DNA of 64,000 nt from Candidatus Intricatilinea gracilis (lineage in GTDB: Bacteria > Pseudomonadota > Gammaproteobacteria > Burkholderiales > Burkholderiaceae_C). Location: NCBI GenBank assembly GCA_016702605.1, contig JADJDQ010000002.1, positions 455,001 through 519,000 of the forward strand. The letters run 5' to 3'. Below the pieces are notes generated by a model that saw nothing but the letters and a program-made list of their open reading frames with translations, searched no databases and was not told the origin of the DNA. The translations under genes were made by a program, and so were the position numbers. This document shows, in pieces, positions 44,652 through 53,468 of this stretch (position 1 is its first letter; every line of letters begins with the position of its first letter).

Positions 44652-45737
44652 ATGACCACCAACGAGCTCGACGAAGGCCGCCCGCTGCGCCCGCGCTGCC
44701 TGTGCCTGATGATCAATGCGCCCGGCGACCTGCAATGGGTCGAGCAGGACAGGGCCGAGATGGGCCCGGGCCAGGTGCTGGTGACCATGGCCTACGGCGG
44801 CATCTGCGGCTCGGACCTGCACTACTTTCACGACGGTGGCTTCGGCACCGTGCGCATCAAACGCCCCATGACGCTGGGCCATGAAGTGGCCGGCACCGTG
44901 GCCGCCGTGGCGCCGGGTGTCACCAGCGTGGAGGTAGGCGACCGGGTAGCCATCAACCCGAGCCGGCCGTGTGCGGCCTGCAAGTACTGCCTTGAAGGCC
45001 TGCCCAACCAGTGTCTGGACATGCGTTTTTACGGCAGCGCCATGCGCGACCCCCACATCGACGGCGCCTTTCGCACCCAGCTGGTCTGTGACGCCGTGCA
45101 ATGTGAAGTCGTAGCGCCCGGCGTACCACTCGAACTGGCCGCACTGGCCGAACCGTTTTCGGTGTGTCTGCACGGCGTGTCGCGTGCCGGCTCGTTGCTG
45201 GGCAAACGAGTGCTGGTGTCGGGCTGCGGCCCCATCGGCACCTTGGCCATCGCGGCGGCGCGGGTGCACGGCGCGGCGGAGGTGGTGGCGGTCGACGTCA
45301 CCGACGCGACCCTGGCCATTGCCCGCGCCATGGGCGCCGACCTCACGATCAACGTGGCCACCGACACCGACTGGGCCGGTCGTTACAGCGCCGACAAGGG
45401 CACGTTCGACGTCATGCTCGAATGCTCGGGCAACAACGCAGCGCTGCGCGCCGGCATGGAGGTGATGCGCCCGCGCGGCGTGATCGTGCAACTCGGTCTG
45501 GGCGGCGACGTCACCATCTCGCAGAACATGGTGGTGGCCAAGGAGCTGACCATCTGTGGCTCGTTTCGTTTCCATGCCGAGTTCGCGCTGGCGGTACGGC
45601 TCATCAACGAAGGCCGGGTCGATCTTCGCCCCGTGGTGACGCATCGTTTTCCGATCACGCAGGCGCGTGAAGCCTTCGATCTCGCGAGCGACCGCCGCCA
45701 GGCCATGAAGGTGCTGCTGGACTTCGCGGCAGCCTGA
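44652..45737 (+). CDS. idnD: L-idonate 5-dehydrogenase, zinc-dependent MDR family
   Basis: The 361-residue alcohol dehydrogenase-like enzyme binds catalytic zinc via YGGICGSDLHYFHDGGFG and GHEVAG. The structural zinc site has CAACKYC plus Cys in NQCLDM. The NAD-binding motif is SGCGPIGTLAIAAARV. It oxidises L-idonate to 5-ketogluconate, which IdnO then reduces to gluconate. The divergent pair, together with the kgu-like operon 20 kb upstream, indicates broad use of ketogluconate-type acids. Confidence 0.9.
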   Translation: MTTNELDEGRPLRPRCLCLMINAPGDLQWVEQDRAEMGPGQVLVTMAYGGICGSDLHYFHDGGFGTVRIKRPMTLGHEVAGTVAAVAPGVTSVEVGDRVAINPSRPCAACKYCLEGLPNQCLDMRFYGSAMRDPHIDGAFRTQLVCDAVQCEVVAPGVPLELAALAEPFSVCLHGVSRAGSLLGKRVLVSGCGPIGTLAIAAARVHGAAEVVAVDVTDATLAIARAMGADLTINVATDTDWAGRYSADKGTFDVMLECSGNNAALRAGMEVMRPRGVIVQLGLGGDVTISQNMVVAKELTICGSFRFHAEFALAVRLINEGRVDLRPVVTHRFPITQAREAFDLASDRRQAMKVLLDFAAA

Positions 45738-45956
45738 CTGCACTTCGCGGCAAGCACACGCCGTCTGACTCTCCTGCCCCTGCAGGCTGCACCGGCCGGG
45801 GCGATAGTCGTGGACAAGGCGATCGTTCGTGTCTCGCTGCGGTGCCGCCTGGCAGGTCATTTGATGCATGGCGCCACACCCACGTATGTGCGCCATCGAA
45901 CATCCAATCAAGGATAGGGCAACGACACTGACGAAACATGATGGATCACACACTCC

Positions 45957-47222
45957 ATGGACATTGAAGCCGTCTGGGCCTATGTCCTGCTCATGGCCCT
46001 GGTGGTCGGTGTGGTCGCGTTGCCGCCGTTCAGGGCAGTGGACAACACAGCCGAGTCGACCTCGCGTTATGCATCGATCGACGGCCTGCGCGGCTTTCTG
46101 GCGCTGGGGGTGTTTGTCTTCCACCTGGTCGTGACCTACCGCTTCAACCAGACCGGTGTGTGGACACCACCGACCAGCCGCTTCTATGCCTTGCTGGGGC
46201 CGGTGGGAGTGTCACTGTTCTTCATGATCACTGGCTTCCTGTTCTGGGGCAAGTTGCTGCGCGCACGTGGCCGGCCGGACTGGCGCGCCTTGTTCGTCGG
46301 CCGTCTGTTTCGCATCGGGCCGATGTACCTGGCCGTGGTAGTGATGATGCTGATCTTCGTGTTTGCGCACACCGGCTTGACCTTGCGCGAACCCGGCGCC
46401 CAGGTGGCATCCTCAATCCTGCAATGGCTGGCGCTGGGCATGATTGACACCCAGCCAGCGGTGAACGGGTATGAGGCCAGACACGTGTTGGCAGGCGTGA
46501 CCTGGACGATCTTCTACGAGTGGGCGTTCTACCTGTCGCTGCTGGGCACGGCCTGGTTCGCGCGTGGCCGGCATCACCTGGTGTTCGTGACTGCAGCACT
46601 GGTGCTCGCGATGGCGGGGCTGGCTACCTGGCAGCTACCCGCCTTCGGCTTTGCAGCGCTCTTCCAGTGTGGCATGGCGGTAGCTTCGTTGTTGCATGCC
46701 AATGTCCGGCCCAACTTGCCGGACAGTCTGGCATCGGCGCTTGCCCTGTCGTGCCTGGCCCTGGTCTTCGTGCTCTCACGTGGCGCCTACGGCGGTGCCA
46801 ATGCACTGCTGCTGGCAGTTTTTTTCTATCTGGTGTGTACCAGCGCCACGTTGTTCGGACTGCTGACCTCGATGCCGGCAAGGCGCCTGGGCAACATCAG
46901 CTACAGCCTCTATCTGATGCAGGGCCTGGTGCTGTCTGCGGTGTTCGGAATCGATCGGATCAAGGCCGCCGCCACGGCGAGCGTGCCGCTGCACTGGCTG
47001 GCTGGCGGGCTGAGTGCCTTGTTGCTGCTGGTCAGTGCGGCCGTAGGTTACGTCTGCATAGAACGAGCCGGCATCCAGTTGGGCAAGCGGGTGACAAGAC
47101 CGGGCATTCGACAGCGTGTCGATCAGGAGGTGGGACGCAACGGTCCGGTCGCAACTCCACAGCAGGCCATCGAGATCGGTCGCACATCGCGACCTCGGCA
47201 AACCGAGAGCACCCAGCCATGA
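45957..47222 (+). CDS. Acyltransferase family 3 membrane protein (OafA/YrhL type)
   Basis: The 421-residue protein has about ten membrane helices. The family signature is visible: SIDGLRGFLALGVFVFHLV (catalytic His in the first core helix), then SLFFMITGFLFW and RLFRIGPMYL. Members acylate sugars of exopolysaccharide, O-antigen or glycopeptides from acyl-CoA. No polysaccharide gene cluster surrounds it, so the acceptor is unknown. The C-terminal 55 residues are hydrophilic and non-conserved. Confidence 0.9.
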   Translation: MDIEAVWAYVLLMALVVGVVALPPFRAVDNTAESTSRYASIDGLRGFLALGVFVFHLVVTYRFNQTGVWTPPTSRFYALLGPVGVSLFFMITGFLFWGKLLRARGRPDWRALFVGRLFRIGPMYLAVVVMMLIFVFAHTGLTLREPGAQVASSILQWLALGMIDTQPAVNGYEARHVLAGVTWTIFYEWAFYLSLLGTAWFARGRHHLVFVTAALVLAMAGLATWQLPAFGFAALFQCGMAVASLLHANVRPNLPDSLASALALSCLALVFVLSRGAYGGANALLLAVFFYLVCTSATLFGLLTSMPARRLGNISYSLYLMQGLVLSAVFGIDRIKAAATASVPLHWLAGGLSALLLLVSAAVGYVCIERAGIQLGKRVTRPGIRQRVDQEVGRNGPVATPQQAIEIGRTSRPRQTESTQP

Positions 47223-47267
47223 CGAACACCCCGATCCGATCTATCCGGGCATCGTTGCCGCACCTGA

Positions 47268-48146
47268 TCAGGGGCTCTTCTGATCGACGGTTTGAACGGC
47301 TGCTGCGTGGCGAGACAGGTGCAGGGCCATCTGCGGGAAGGGGATCTCGATGCCTGCGTCGTCGAAGGCATATTTCAGGCGCCGAAGGAACTCGCGTCGT
47401 ACGGTCCATTGTTCGAGTGGCGCGACGCGAAACCGGGCACGAAGAATCACCGAAGAGTCGGCCCAGCGTTCGACGCCGGCCATTTCGAGATCGTCGAGGA
47501 TGCGTGACGCAAAGTTTTCGTCCAGCCGCAGTTCAGCCGCCACGCGGTGCATCAAGGCCATGGCGGTGTCCAGATCGGCGCCATAGGCAACGCCGACATC
47601 GATCACCGCCTGCGCATGCCCGCGCGCCATGTTGACCACGCTGGTGATGCTGCCATTGGGTACGAAATGAACATTGCCGTCATAGTCACGCAATTGCACA
47701 TACCGCAGAGTCACGTCCTCGACGAGCCCGGCATGTTCGCCAAGTCGCACGACGTCTCCCTGCCGGATCTGGTTCTCCAGGAGCAGAAAGAAGCCTGTAA
47801 AGAAATCCTTCACAAGACTCTGCGCGCCAAAACCCACCGCCAGGCCGACGACACCGGCTGCGCCCAGGATGGGCGCCACACTCACACCCAGTTCACTCAG
47901 CACCAGGATGCCGGCAATGAGCGAGACGACCACTGCCGCCAAGTAACGAAAGACTCGACCGAGCGTCTCGGCGCGCTTCACGGACTCGCGATCATCCATT
48001 CGGCTGGCGATACGAATGCGCAGTCCACGAATACCGCGCTGCGCCAGGTAGATCAGCGCCCAGGCGGCGAGGACGATGCCGACGATACGCAGCATCGATG
48101 CCGCGACACCTCCGAAACCCTGCAGATTCACCAACAGATCCGACAT
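47268..48146 (-). CDS. Small-conductance mechanosensitive channel (MscS family)
   Basis: This 292-residue inner-membrane channel starts at ATG 48,146 (MSDLLVNLQGFGG). Three membrane helices are present. The pore helix and beta-domain entry read APILGAAGVVGLAVGFGAQS, then LVKDFFTGFFLLLENQI, the classic MscS signature. It opens on hypo-osmotic shock to release solutes. The gene lies 17 bases after the GH15 gene and opposite otsAB, so trehalose is a likely solute that accumulates and must be vented here. Confidence 0.93.
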   Translation of the reverse strand: MSDLLVNLQGFGGVAASMLRIVGIVLAAWALIYLAQRGIRGLRIRIASRMDDRESVKRAETLGRVFRYLAAVVVSLIAGILVLSELGVSVAPILGAAGVVGLAVGFGAQSLVKDFFTGFFLLLENQIRQGDVVRLGEHAGLVEDVTLRYVQLRDYDGNVHFVPNGSITSVVNMARGHAQAVIDVGVAYGADLDTAMALMHRVAAELRLDENFASRILDDLEMAGVERWADSSVILRARFRVAPLEQWTVRREFLRRLKYAFDDAGIEIPFPQMALHLSRHAAAVQTVDQKSP

Positions 48147-48163
48147 GAAAGCTCCAAGCTGCG

Positions 48164-49987
48164 TCACACTGCAATGTCCCACGGCGCAGACAGACGCACG
48201 GCGCCGTTGATGATGCCGACCATCGAATACGTCTGCGGAAAGTTGCCCCACAGTTCGCCGGTGGCGGGCGCCAGGTCTTCGCTCAGCAATCCGACCGAAT
48301 TGCGTTTTGCCAGCAAGGCCTCGAAGGCTTCTCTTGCGTCGTCGGTGCGGCCGATACGGGCCAACGCATCGACTCGCCAGAACGAACAGACATTGAATGC
48401 AGTTTCGGGCCGACCGAAGTCGTCTTCAGCCTCATACCGTCGCATGAACGGCCCGTCGCACAGGCTGGCTTCGAGTGCCTGGACGGTGCTGATGAAGCGA
48501 GGGTCTTTGGGTGACAGGAATCCGACCTCTCCCATCAGGAGTACGCTGGCGTCGAGTTCATGTCCACCGAGACTCTCGACAAATGCCATGCGTTTGGTGT
48601 TCCAGGCCTGGTCCAGGATGAGGTCCCGGATGATCGCGGCGCGGCCCAGCCAGAAATTCGCCCGATCGGTAGCACCCATCACCCTGGCGATGCGACCCAG
48701 CCGGTCGCAGGCGGCCCAGCACATCAAGGTCGACGAGGTGTGAACACGTGCCCTGGTGCGCAGTTCCCAGATGCCGGCGTCAGGCTTGTCGTGCACGCTC
48801 CAGGCCTGTTCACCCATCACCTCGAGCGCAGCGAAGTCGGCCATGTCACCGCGCCGGAACAAGCGATGATCGAGAAAGGCCTGCGCAGCACCGAGCACGA
48901 TGCTGCCGTAGACATCATGCTGAAAGTGCTCCTGAGCCTGGTTGCCCACCCGCACCGGCCCCATGCCGCGGTAGCCCGCCGCTTGGGTGATGATGGATTC
49001 GGGCAACTCGCGCTCCAGACCGATTCCGTACAGTGGTTGCACATGGCCTACTTCGGCGCCACGTACGATGTTGTAGAGCCAATTGAGGTAACTCTCCATC
49101 GTGCCCACTTCAGACAGGCTGTTGAGTGCCCGCACCACGAAGAAGGCGTCACGCAGCCAGCAGTAGCGATAGTCCCAGTTGCGACCACTGTCAGGTGCCT
49201 CGGGGATGCTCGTCGTCATGGCGGCGACGATGGCGCCTGTCTCTTCGTATTGGCACAGCTTGAGGGTGATCGCCGCACGGATTACCGCCTCCTGCCATTC
49301 GAGCGGCACAGCCAGCCGGCGGGTCCAATGGCGCCAGTAGAGCGCGGTCATCTCCTCGAACTCCCTGGCGGTATCGTCGATCCCGCCCGCAAGGGTTTCA
49401 TCGGGGCCCAGCAGCAGGCTCATCGGGCCATGCAGCGAGATCCAGGTGCCGTCGATGAGGTACGTCAATGGCACGCTGGTGTTCAGCCTGAGCGTATGGT
49501 CAGGCATCTCGAAGCGCAGATGGTGGCTGCCGCGCGTTACTGTGGGACGTGTCGCGCCCCAGTCGCCGTGCGGGCGCACGGTGATCCTCACGCGAGGGTG
49601 ACCAGACAGCGGCCTGATGCGACGCACAAGCTGCGCGGGGCGAAAGACCCGGTCACGCGTGATGAAACGAGGCGCGAAGTCGACGAGTTCCACACCTTGC
49701 CCGCGGTCATCCCACAGCCGGGTACGAACAATGGCGGTACCAGGGTCGTAAGACTGATCAGTGCGTACCAAGCCTTCGAGCTCCACCGTCATCGCTCCGT
49801 CCCGCGGCAATCCATCGCCGCTGTTGAGCAACGCGTCGAACACCGGGGTGCTGTCGAAACGCGGCATGCAGCACCAGACCACCGAACCGACCGGGTTGAC
49901 GAGCGCACTGATCGTGCAGTTGCCCACGAGGGCCAATTCGAGCGAAGCATCCGTCGGTACATCGGTGATCGATGTCGAATCGTTCAT
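48164..49987 (-). CDS. Glycoside hydrolase family 15 (glucoamylase/trehalase-like)
   Basis: The 607-residue cytosolic protein (no signal peptide) has the GH15 N-terminal beta domain (NCTISALVNPVGSVVWCCMP) and an (alpha/alpha)6 catalytic barrel with SGRNWDYRYCWLRDAFF, then the acid/base Glu in the EQAW or REAFE region. In Proteobacteria such proteins beside otsAB are usually trehalases or glucan hydrolases. I start at ATG 49,987. It is divergent from otsA, which suggests coordinated trehalose synthesis and breakdown. Confidence 0.88.
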   Translation of the reverse strand: MNDSTSITDVPTDASLELALVGNCTISALVNPVGSVVWCCMPRFDSTPVFDALLNSGDGLPRDGAMTVELEGLVRTDQSYDPGTAIVRTRLWDDRGQGVELVDFAPRFITRDRVFRPAQLVRRIRPLSGHPRVRITVRPHGDWGATRPTVTRGSHHLRFEMPDHTLRLNTSVPLTYLIDGTWISLHGPMSLLLGPDETLAGGIDDTAREFEEMTALYWRHWTRRLAVPLEWQEAVIRAAITLKLCQYEETGAIVAAMTTSIPEAPDSGRNWDYRYCWLRDAFFVVRALNSLSEVGTMESYLNWLYNIVRGAEVGHVQPLYGIGLERELPESIITQAAGYRGMGPVRVGNQAQEHFQHDVYGSIVLGAAQAFLDHRLFRRGDMADFAALEVMGEQAWSVHDKPDAGIWELRTRARVHTSSTLMCWAACDRLGRIARVMGATDRANFWLGRAAIIRDLILDQAWNTKRMAFVESLGGHELDASVLLMGEVGFLSPKDPRFISTVQALEASLCDGPFMRRYEAEDDFGRPETAFNVCSFWRVDALARIGRTDDAREAFEALLAKRNSVGLLSEDLAPATGELWGNFPQTYSMVGIINGAVRLSAPWDIAV

Positions 49988-50084
49988 GGTCAGGAATCCA
50001 GGCGCGTTATATTCGTCCAAAGATAACAGGAGCAGCCTTGCATCAACAACATTTCCGTCGGCATCGGCAGGGAATACTCCGAAC

Positions 50085-52433
50085 ATGAAACTGAAGACTG
50101 TCCGGCTGCAACTGCGCTTCCTGCTTCCGTTGGTGGTGACGCTGGTGGCCGCGTCCTATCTCGCCGTCCCGCTGATGGATCAGGTCACGATGCGGTGGTT
50201 CAGCCGCGACCTGAACAGCCGAGGCGTCTTGGTTGCCAACGCGCTCTCCGATTCGATCACGGACGCGCTGCTGAGCGAGCGCATGAAGCGGCTCAAGCCA
50301 CTGTTCGACCGCGCCGCCACGGACGAGCGCCTGTATGCCATTGGGCTGTGCAGCCCCGATGGGAAGCTGCTGCAAAGTACAGAGCGATTCCCGGCTTCGC
50401 TCACCTGTGCCACGGCCGTCGACGTGGCGCGAAAGGCTGATCCCCGGCTGGCTATCGAAGGTGGTGCGGTGCAGATCGGGCTGCACGATGTGATGGGGCG
50501 TCGCCCTCCCGTCGAGCCGACCTTGCTGAACTCGGAATCGGACCGATTGGCCGATGTGCCTGCAAGTCCGGGGGCAACGGAAGCCCAGGCCACGGAGACC
50601 GACCCACCTGCCATCGTGTTGGGACAGTTGGTGCTCGTGCACGACCTGAGCTTCATCGACCGGCGCAGCCAGGACACAAGGCGATACCTCATCGGCTTCA
50701 TCACCGCGCTGGGCCTGGTGATCGCGCTGATCACCATGGTGGTTGCGCAGTTGAGCTGGCGCGGCTGGGTCAATGGAGCACGCGCCATCATGCGCGGAGA
50801 AGGCCTTCTCAGTCCCCTGCTTCCGGCACCGGAACTGGCGCCGTTTGCTGCTGATCTGCGTGCCCGCATGCGCGATCTGGAAGACGAATTCAGGCGTGCA
50901 CAGGGCCCCGAACGCGAGTGGACGGCCGAACGCCTGCGCAACTTGCTCGGCACGCAACTCAGTGGCGATCAGGTCATCGTCGTGTCCAATCGCGAGCCCT
51001 ACATCCACGAACTCGCACCGGACGGCCAGGTGCACGTCAAACGCCCGGCAAGTGGCCTGGTGACGGCGGTCGAGCCGGTGATGCGTGCTTGCTCGGGGAC
51101 CTGGATCGCACACGGTAGCGGCAGTGCCGACAAGGACGTGGTCGACGCGGGAGACCGCGTGCAGGTGCCCCCCGGGGAAGACGACTACTGGCTGCGTCGC
51201 ATCTGGCTCACGCCGAAGGAGGAACAAGGCTACTACTACGGCTTTGCCAACGAAGGCCTGTGGCCGCTTTGCCATGTGGCCCATGTGAGGCCGGTATTTC
51301 GCGAGTCGGACTGGCAGGCCTATCAGGTCGTCAACCAGCGGTTCGCCGACGCCGTGATCGCCGAGGCGCGCGGCGCCGACCCCATCGTGCTGGTGCAGGA
51401 CTACCACTTCGCCCTGTTGCCAGCGATGATCCGCGCCAAGCTGCCGCAGGCGACGATCCTGACGTTCTGGCACATCCCATGGCCAAACCCAGAGTCCTTT
51501 GGCATCTGCCCCTGGCGCCGGGAGATCCTGCAGGGCATGCTGGGCAGCACCATCCTGGGTTTCCACACACGGTTTCACTGCAAGAACTTCATCGAGACGG
51601 TCGATCGTTACCTCGAAGCGCGCATCGAACACGAACACTCGACCATCGCCTTCCAGGAAAAGGAAACCCTGGTCGAGAGTTACCCCATCTCGATCGAGTG
51701 GCCGAGCGAGAAGGAAGCTGCCAGTTGGGCATCGGTGGCAGACTGCCGACGCCGGGTCATCGACCGCCTCGATCTGCCCGAAGACGTCTGCCTGGCTGTG
51801 GGTGTGGACCGCTTCGACTACACCAAGGGCATCCTCGAGCGACTCAACGCAGTCGAGCGTTTGCTCGAAAAGTGGCCTTCGTGGATAGGTCGATTCGTTT
51901 TTGTGCAGGTCGCTGCGCCGACGCGTGCCTCACTCGACGAGTACCGCAGCTTTCAGGAGCGCGTCGAGCGCCTGACCGAACGCATCAACGAACGATACGG
52001 CCGCAGCGGCTACCAGCCAGTCCACTTGCTGGCGCAGCATCATGAACACGATGCCGTCAACGAACTGCTGCGCGCGGCCAACATTTGCGTGGTCACCAGC
52101 CTGCATGACGGCATGAACCTGGTGTGCAAGGAGTTTGTCGCTGCCCGCGACGACCTGCAGGGAGTGCTGGTGCTAAGCCGGTTCGCTGGTGCCGCACGTG
52201 AACTGGCCGAGGCGCTCATCGTGAACCCGTATCACGTCGAGGAAACCGCAGACGCCCTTCATCGCGCGGCCAACATGCCTGCCGGCGAACAACGCGAACG
52301 GATGGCCAGCCTGCGCAGCACGGTACGCGAGTTCAACGTGTTCCGCTGGGCAGGCAGGATGTTGACGGACGCCAGCCGCTGGCGGCTGCGTGAACGGATC
52401 GAAGCCAGGGTGAAGCGTTTCGGCCCACACTGA
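50085..52433 (+). CDS. otsA: Trehalose-6-phosphate synthase with N-terminal membrane sensor-like module
   Basis: At 782 residues it is much longer than the usual OtsA (about 460-480). Residues 1-285 hold a membrane helix (FLLPLVVTLVAASYLAVPL), a predicted periplasmic loop of about 180 residues, a second helix (LIGFITALGLVIALITMVVA) and a HAMP-like linker. The GT20 domain follows (about 293-760): IVVSNREPYIHEL, FWHIPWPNPESFGICPWR and GVDRFDYTKGILERLNAVE, with UDP-glucose and Glc6P sites intact. It makes trehalose-6-phosphate from UDP-glucose and glucose-6-phosphate. The start at 50,085 keeps the first helix. The N-module may sense osmotic or envelope state. Confidence 0.9.
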   Translation: MKLKTVRLQLRFLLPLVVTLVAASYLAVPLMDQVTMRWFSRDLNSRGVLVANALSDSITDALLSERMKRLKPLFDRAATDERLYAIGLCSPDGKLLQSTERFPASLTCATAVDVARKADPRLAIEGGAVQIGLHDVMGRRPPVEPTLLNSESDRLADVPASPGATEAQATETDPPAIVLGQLVLVHDLSFIDRRSQDTRRYLIGFITALGLVIALITMVVAQLSWRGWVNGARAIMRGEGLLSPLLPAPELAPFAADLRARMRDLEDEFRRAQGPEREWTAERLRNLLGTQLSGDQVIVVSNREPYIHELAPDGQVHVKRPASGLVTAVEPVMRACSGTWIAHGSGSADKDVVDAGDRVQVPPGEDDYWLRRIWLTPKEEQGYYYGFANEGLWPLCHVAHVRPVFRESDWQAYQVVNQRFADAVIAEARGADPIVLVQDYHFALLPAMIRAKLPQATILTFWHIPWPNPESFGICPWRREILQGMLGSTILGFHTRFHCKNFIETVDRYLEARIEHEHSTIAFQEKETLVESYPISIEWPSEKEAASWASVADCRRRVIDRLDLPEDVCLAVGVDRFDYTKGILERLNAVERLLEKWPSWIGRFVFVQVAAPTRASLDEYRSFQERVERLTERINERYGRSGYQPVHLLAQHHEHDAVNELLRAANICVVTSLHDGMNLVCKEFVAARDDLQGVLVLSRFAGAARELAEALIVNPYHVEETADALHRAANMPAGEQRERMASLRSTVREFNVFRWAGRMLTDASRWRLRERIEARVKRFGPH

Positions 52434-52443
52434 CCGGGTCAAC

Positions 52444-53256
52444 ATGAGACTACCCATGCCTATGCATTACCTTTTCACGCCCGAGGGCGACGCTGCACTT
52501 GTTGCCATCCTGCGAGGTCGCCCGCTGATCGCACTCGATTTCGACGGCACATTGGCTGACATCGTCGATCGCCCGAGTGATGCCCGCATTGCGCCGGAAC
52601 TGGCGCTGAGACTGGCGACGCTGACCGAGCATCTGCCAGTGGCGATCGTCACAGGCCGTTCCGTCGATGATGTGAAGGGTCGCCTCGGATTCGAGCCGCA
52701 GATGATTGTCGGCAACCATGGTGCCGAGGGTGGCTTCGACTTGCGGGAGGAGGCTGCGCGCCGCGCCGAACTCGACCCCCTGCGTCGTCTACTGATCGCG
52801 CACCAGATGCAGTTGTCAGGCGCAGGAATCGATATCGAGGACAAGGGCCTGTCGATGGCACTGCACTACCGCCTGGCCCCCGACGCCGACAAGGCACTGA
52901 CCTTGATCTCCGACTTGCTCGAGCGACTCGACTACCCGGTTCGGACATTTGCAGGAAAGATGGTGGTCAACATCGTGCCACTGCTCGCGCCCGACAAAGG
53001 TGCTGCGGTCCACGATCTGGTGGCTGCCTGTACTGCGAGTGGCGCACTTTTTGCGGGGGACGATGTCAATGACGAGCCCGTGTTCGAGTCGGCTCCCGAC
53101 CACTGGCTCACCATACGTGTCGGGCAGGACCACCCCGAATCGCGGGCTCAGTACTACATCAATCAGCCGCAGGAGATGCAGAGATTGTTCGATCGCATGT
53201 TGTCCGTCTTGATCACGCCCCCAGCATCCGGAACCGCGTCTCCAGCGAAACCCTGA
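52444..53256 (+). CDS. otsB: Trehalose-6-phosphate phosphatase
   Basis: The 270-residue HAD-superfamily enzyme has motif I IALDFDGTLADIV (nucleophile Asp), motif II Thr in VTGRS, and motif IV DDVNDEPVF. It dephosphorylates trehalose-6-phosphate to trehalose. It begins 10 bases after the otsA stop and is cotranscribed with it. Confidence 0.95.
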   Translation: MRLPMPMHYLFTPEGDAALVAILRGRPLIALDFDGTLADIVDRPSDARIAPELALRLATLTEHLPVAIVTGRSVDDVKGRLGFEPQMIVGNHGAEGGFDLREEAARRAELDPLRRLLIAHQMQLSGAGIDIEDKGLSMALHYRLAPDADKALTLISDLLERLDYPVRTFAGKMVVNIVPLLAPDKGAAVHDLVAACTASGALFAGDDVNDEPVFESAPDHWLTIRVGQDHPESRAQYYINQPQEMQRLFDRMLSVLITPPASGTASPAKP

Positions 53257-53279
53257 GAAGCTTGATACATTCGCACAAA

Positions 53280-53368
53280 TATAATCCGTTGCCACGGGCG
53301 TCGCCAACCAGCAACCCGCGGTTCAAAAAGTGCAATCAAGTTCGGGGCCCTTGTGGCCCCGTTTTTTT
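53280..53368 (+). ncRNA. Candidate small RNA, or otsAB terminator with chance -10
   Basis: A perfect TATAAT (53,280-53,285), rare in this GC-rich DNA, is followed about 60 bases later by the strong terminator at 53,343-53,368. A transcript from about 53,292 would be 75-77 nt, typical of small RNAs. The -35 is poor: TTGATA lies only 12 bases upstream of TATAAT. The alternative is simply the end of the otsAB message. Confidence 0.35.
53343..53368 (+). terminator. Strong intrinsic terminator
   Basis: CGGGGCC-CTTGT-GGCCCCG is followed by seven T residues. It ends the otsAB transcript and/or the candidate small RNA. Confidence 0.9.
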
Positions 53369-53468
53369 CAGGTCAAGCTGCTTGTGTGCATCCATTGCGG
53401 CGACGCGCCGGATCGATCTCGTGACGTCTACAGATGATCATCACCATGCCTGAAACGGTGAGCGAAGC

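Noticed and set aside
53320..53345. GGTTCAAAA as the T-arm of a tRNA
   Set aside because: No matching acceptor, D-arm or anticodon stem can be folded around it.
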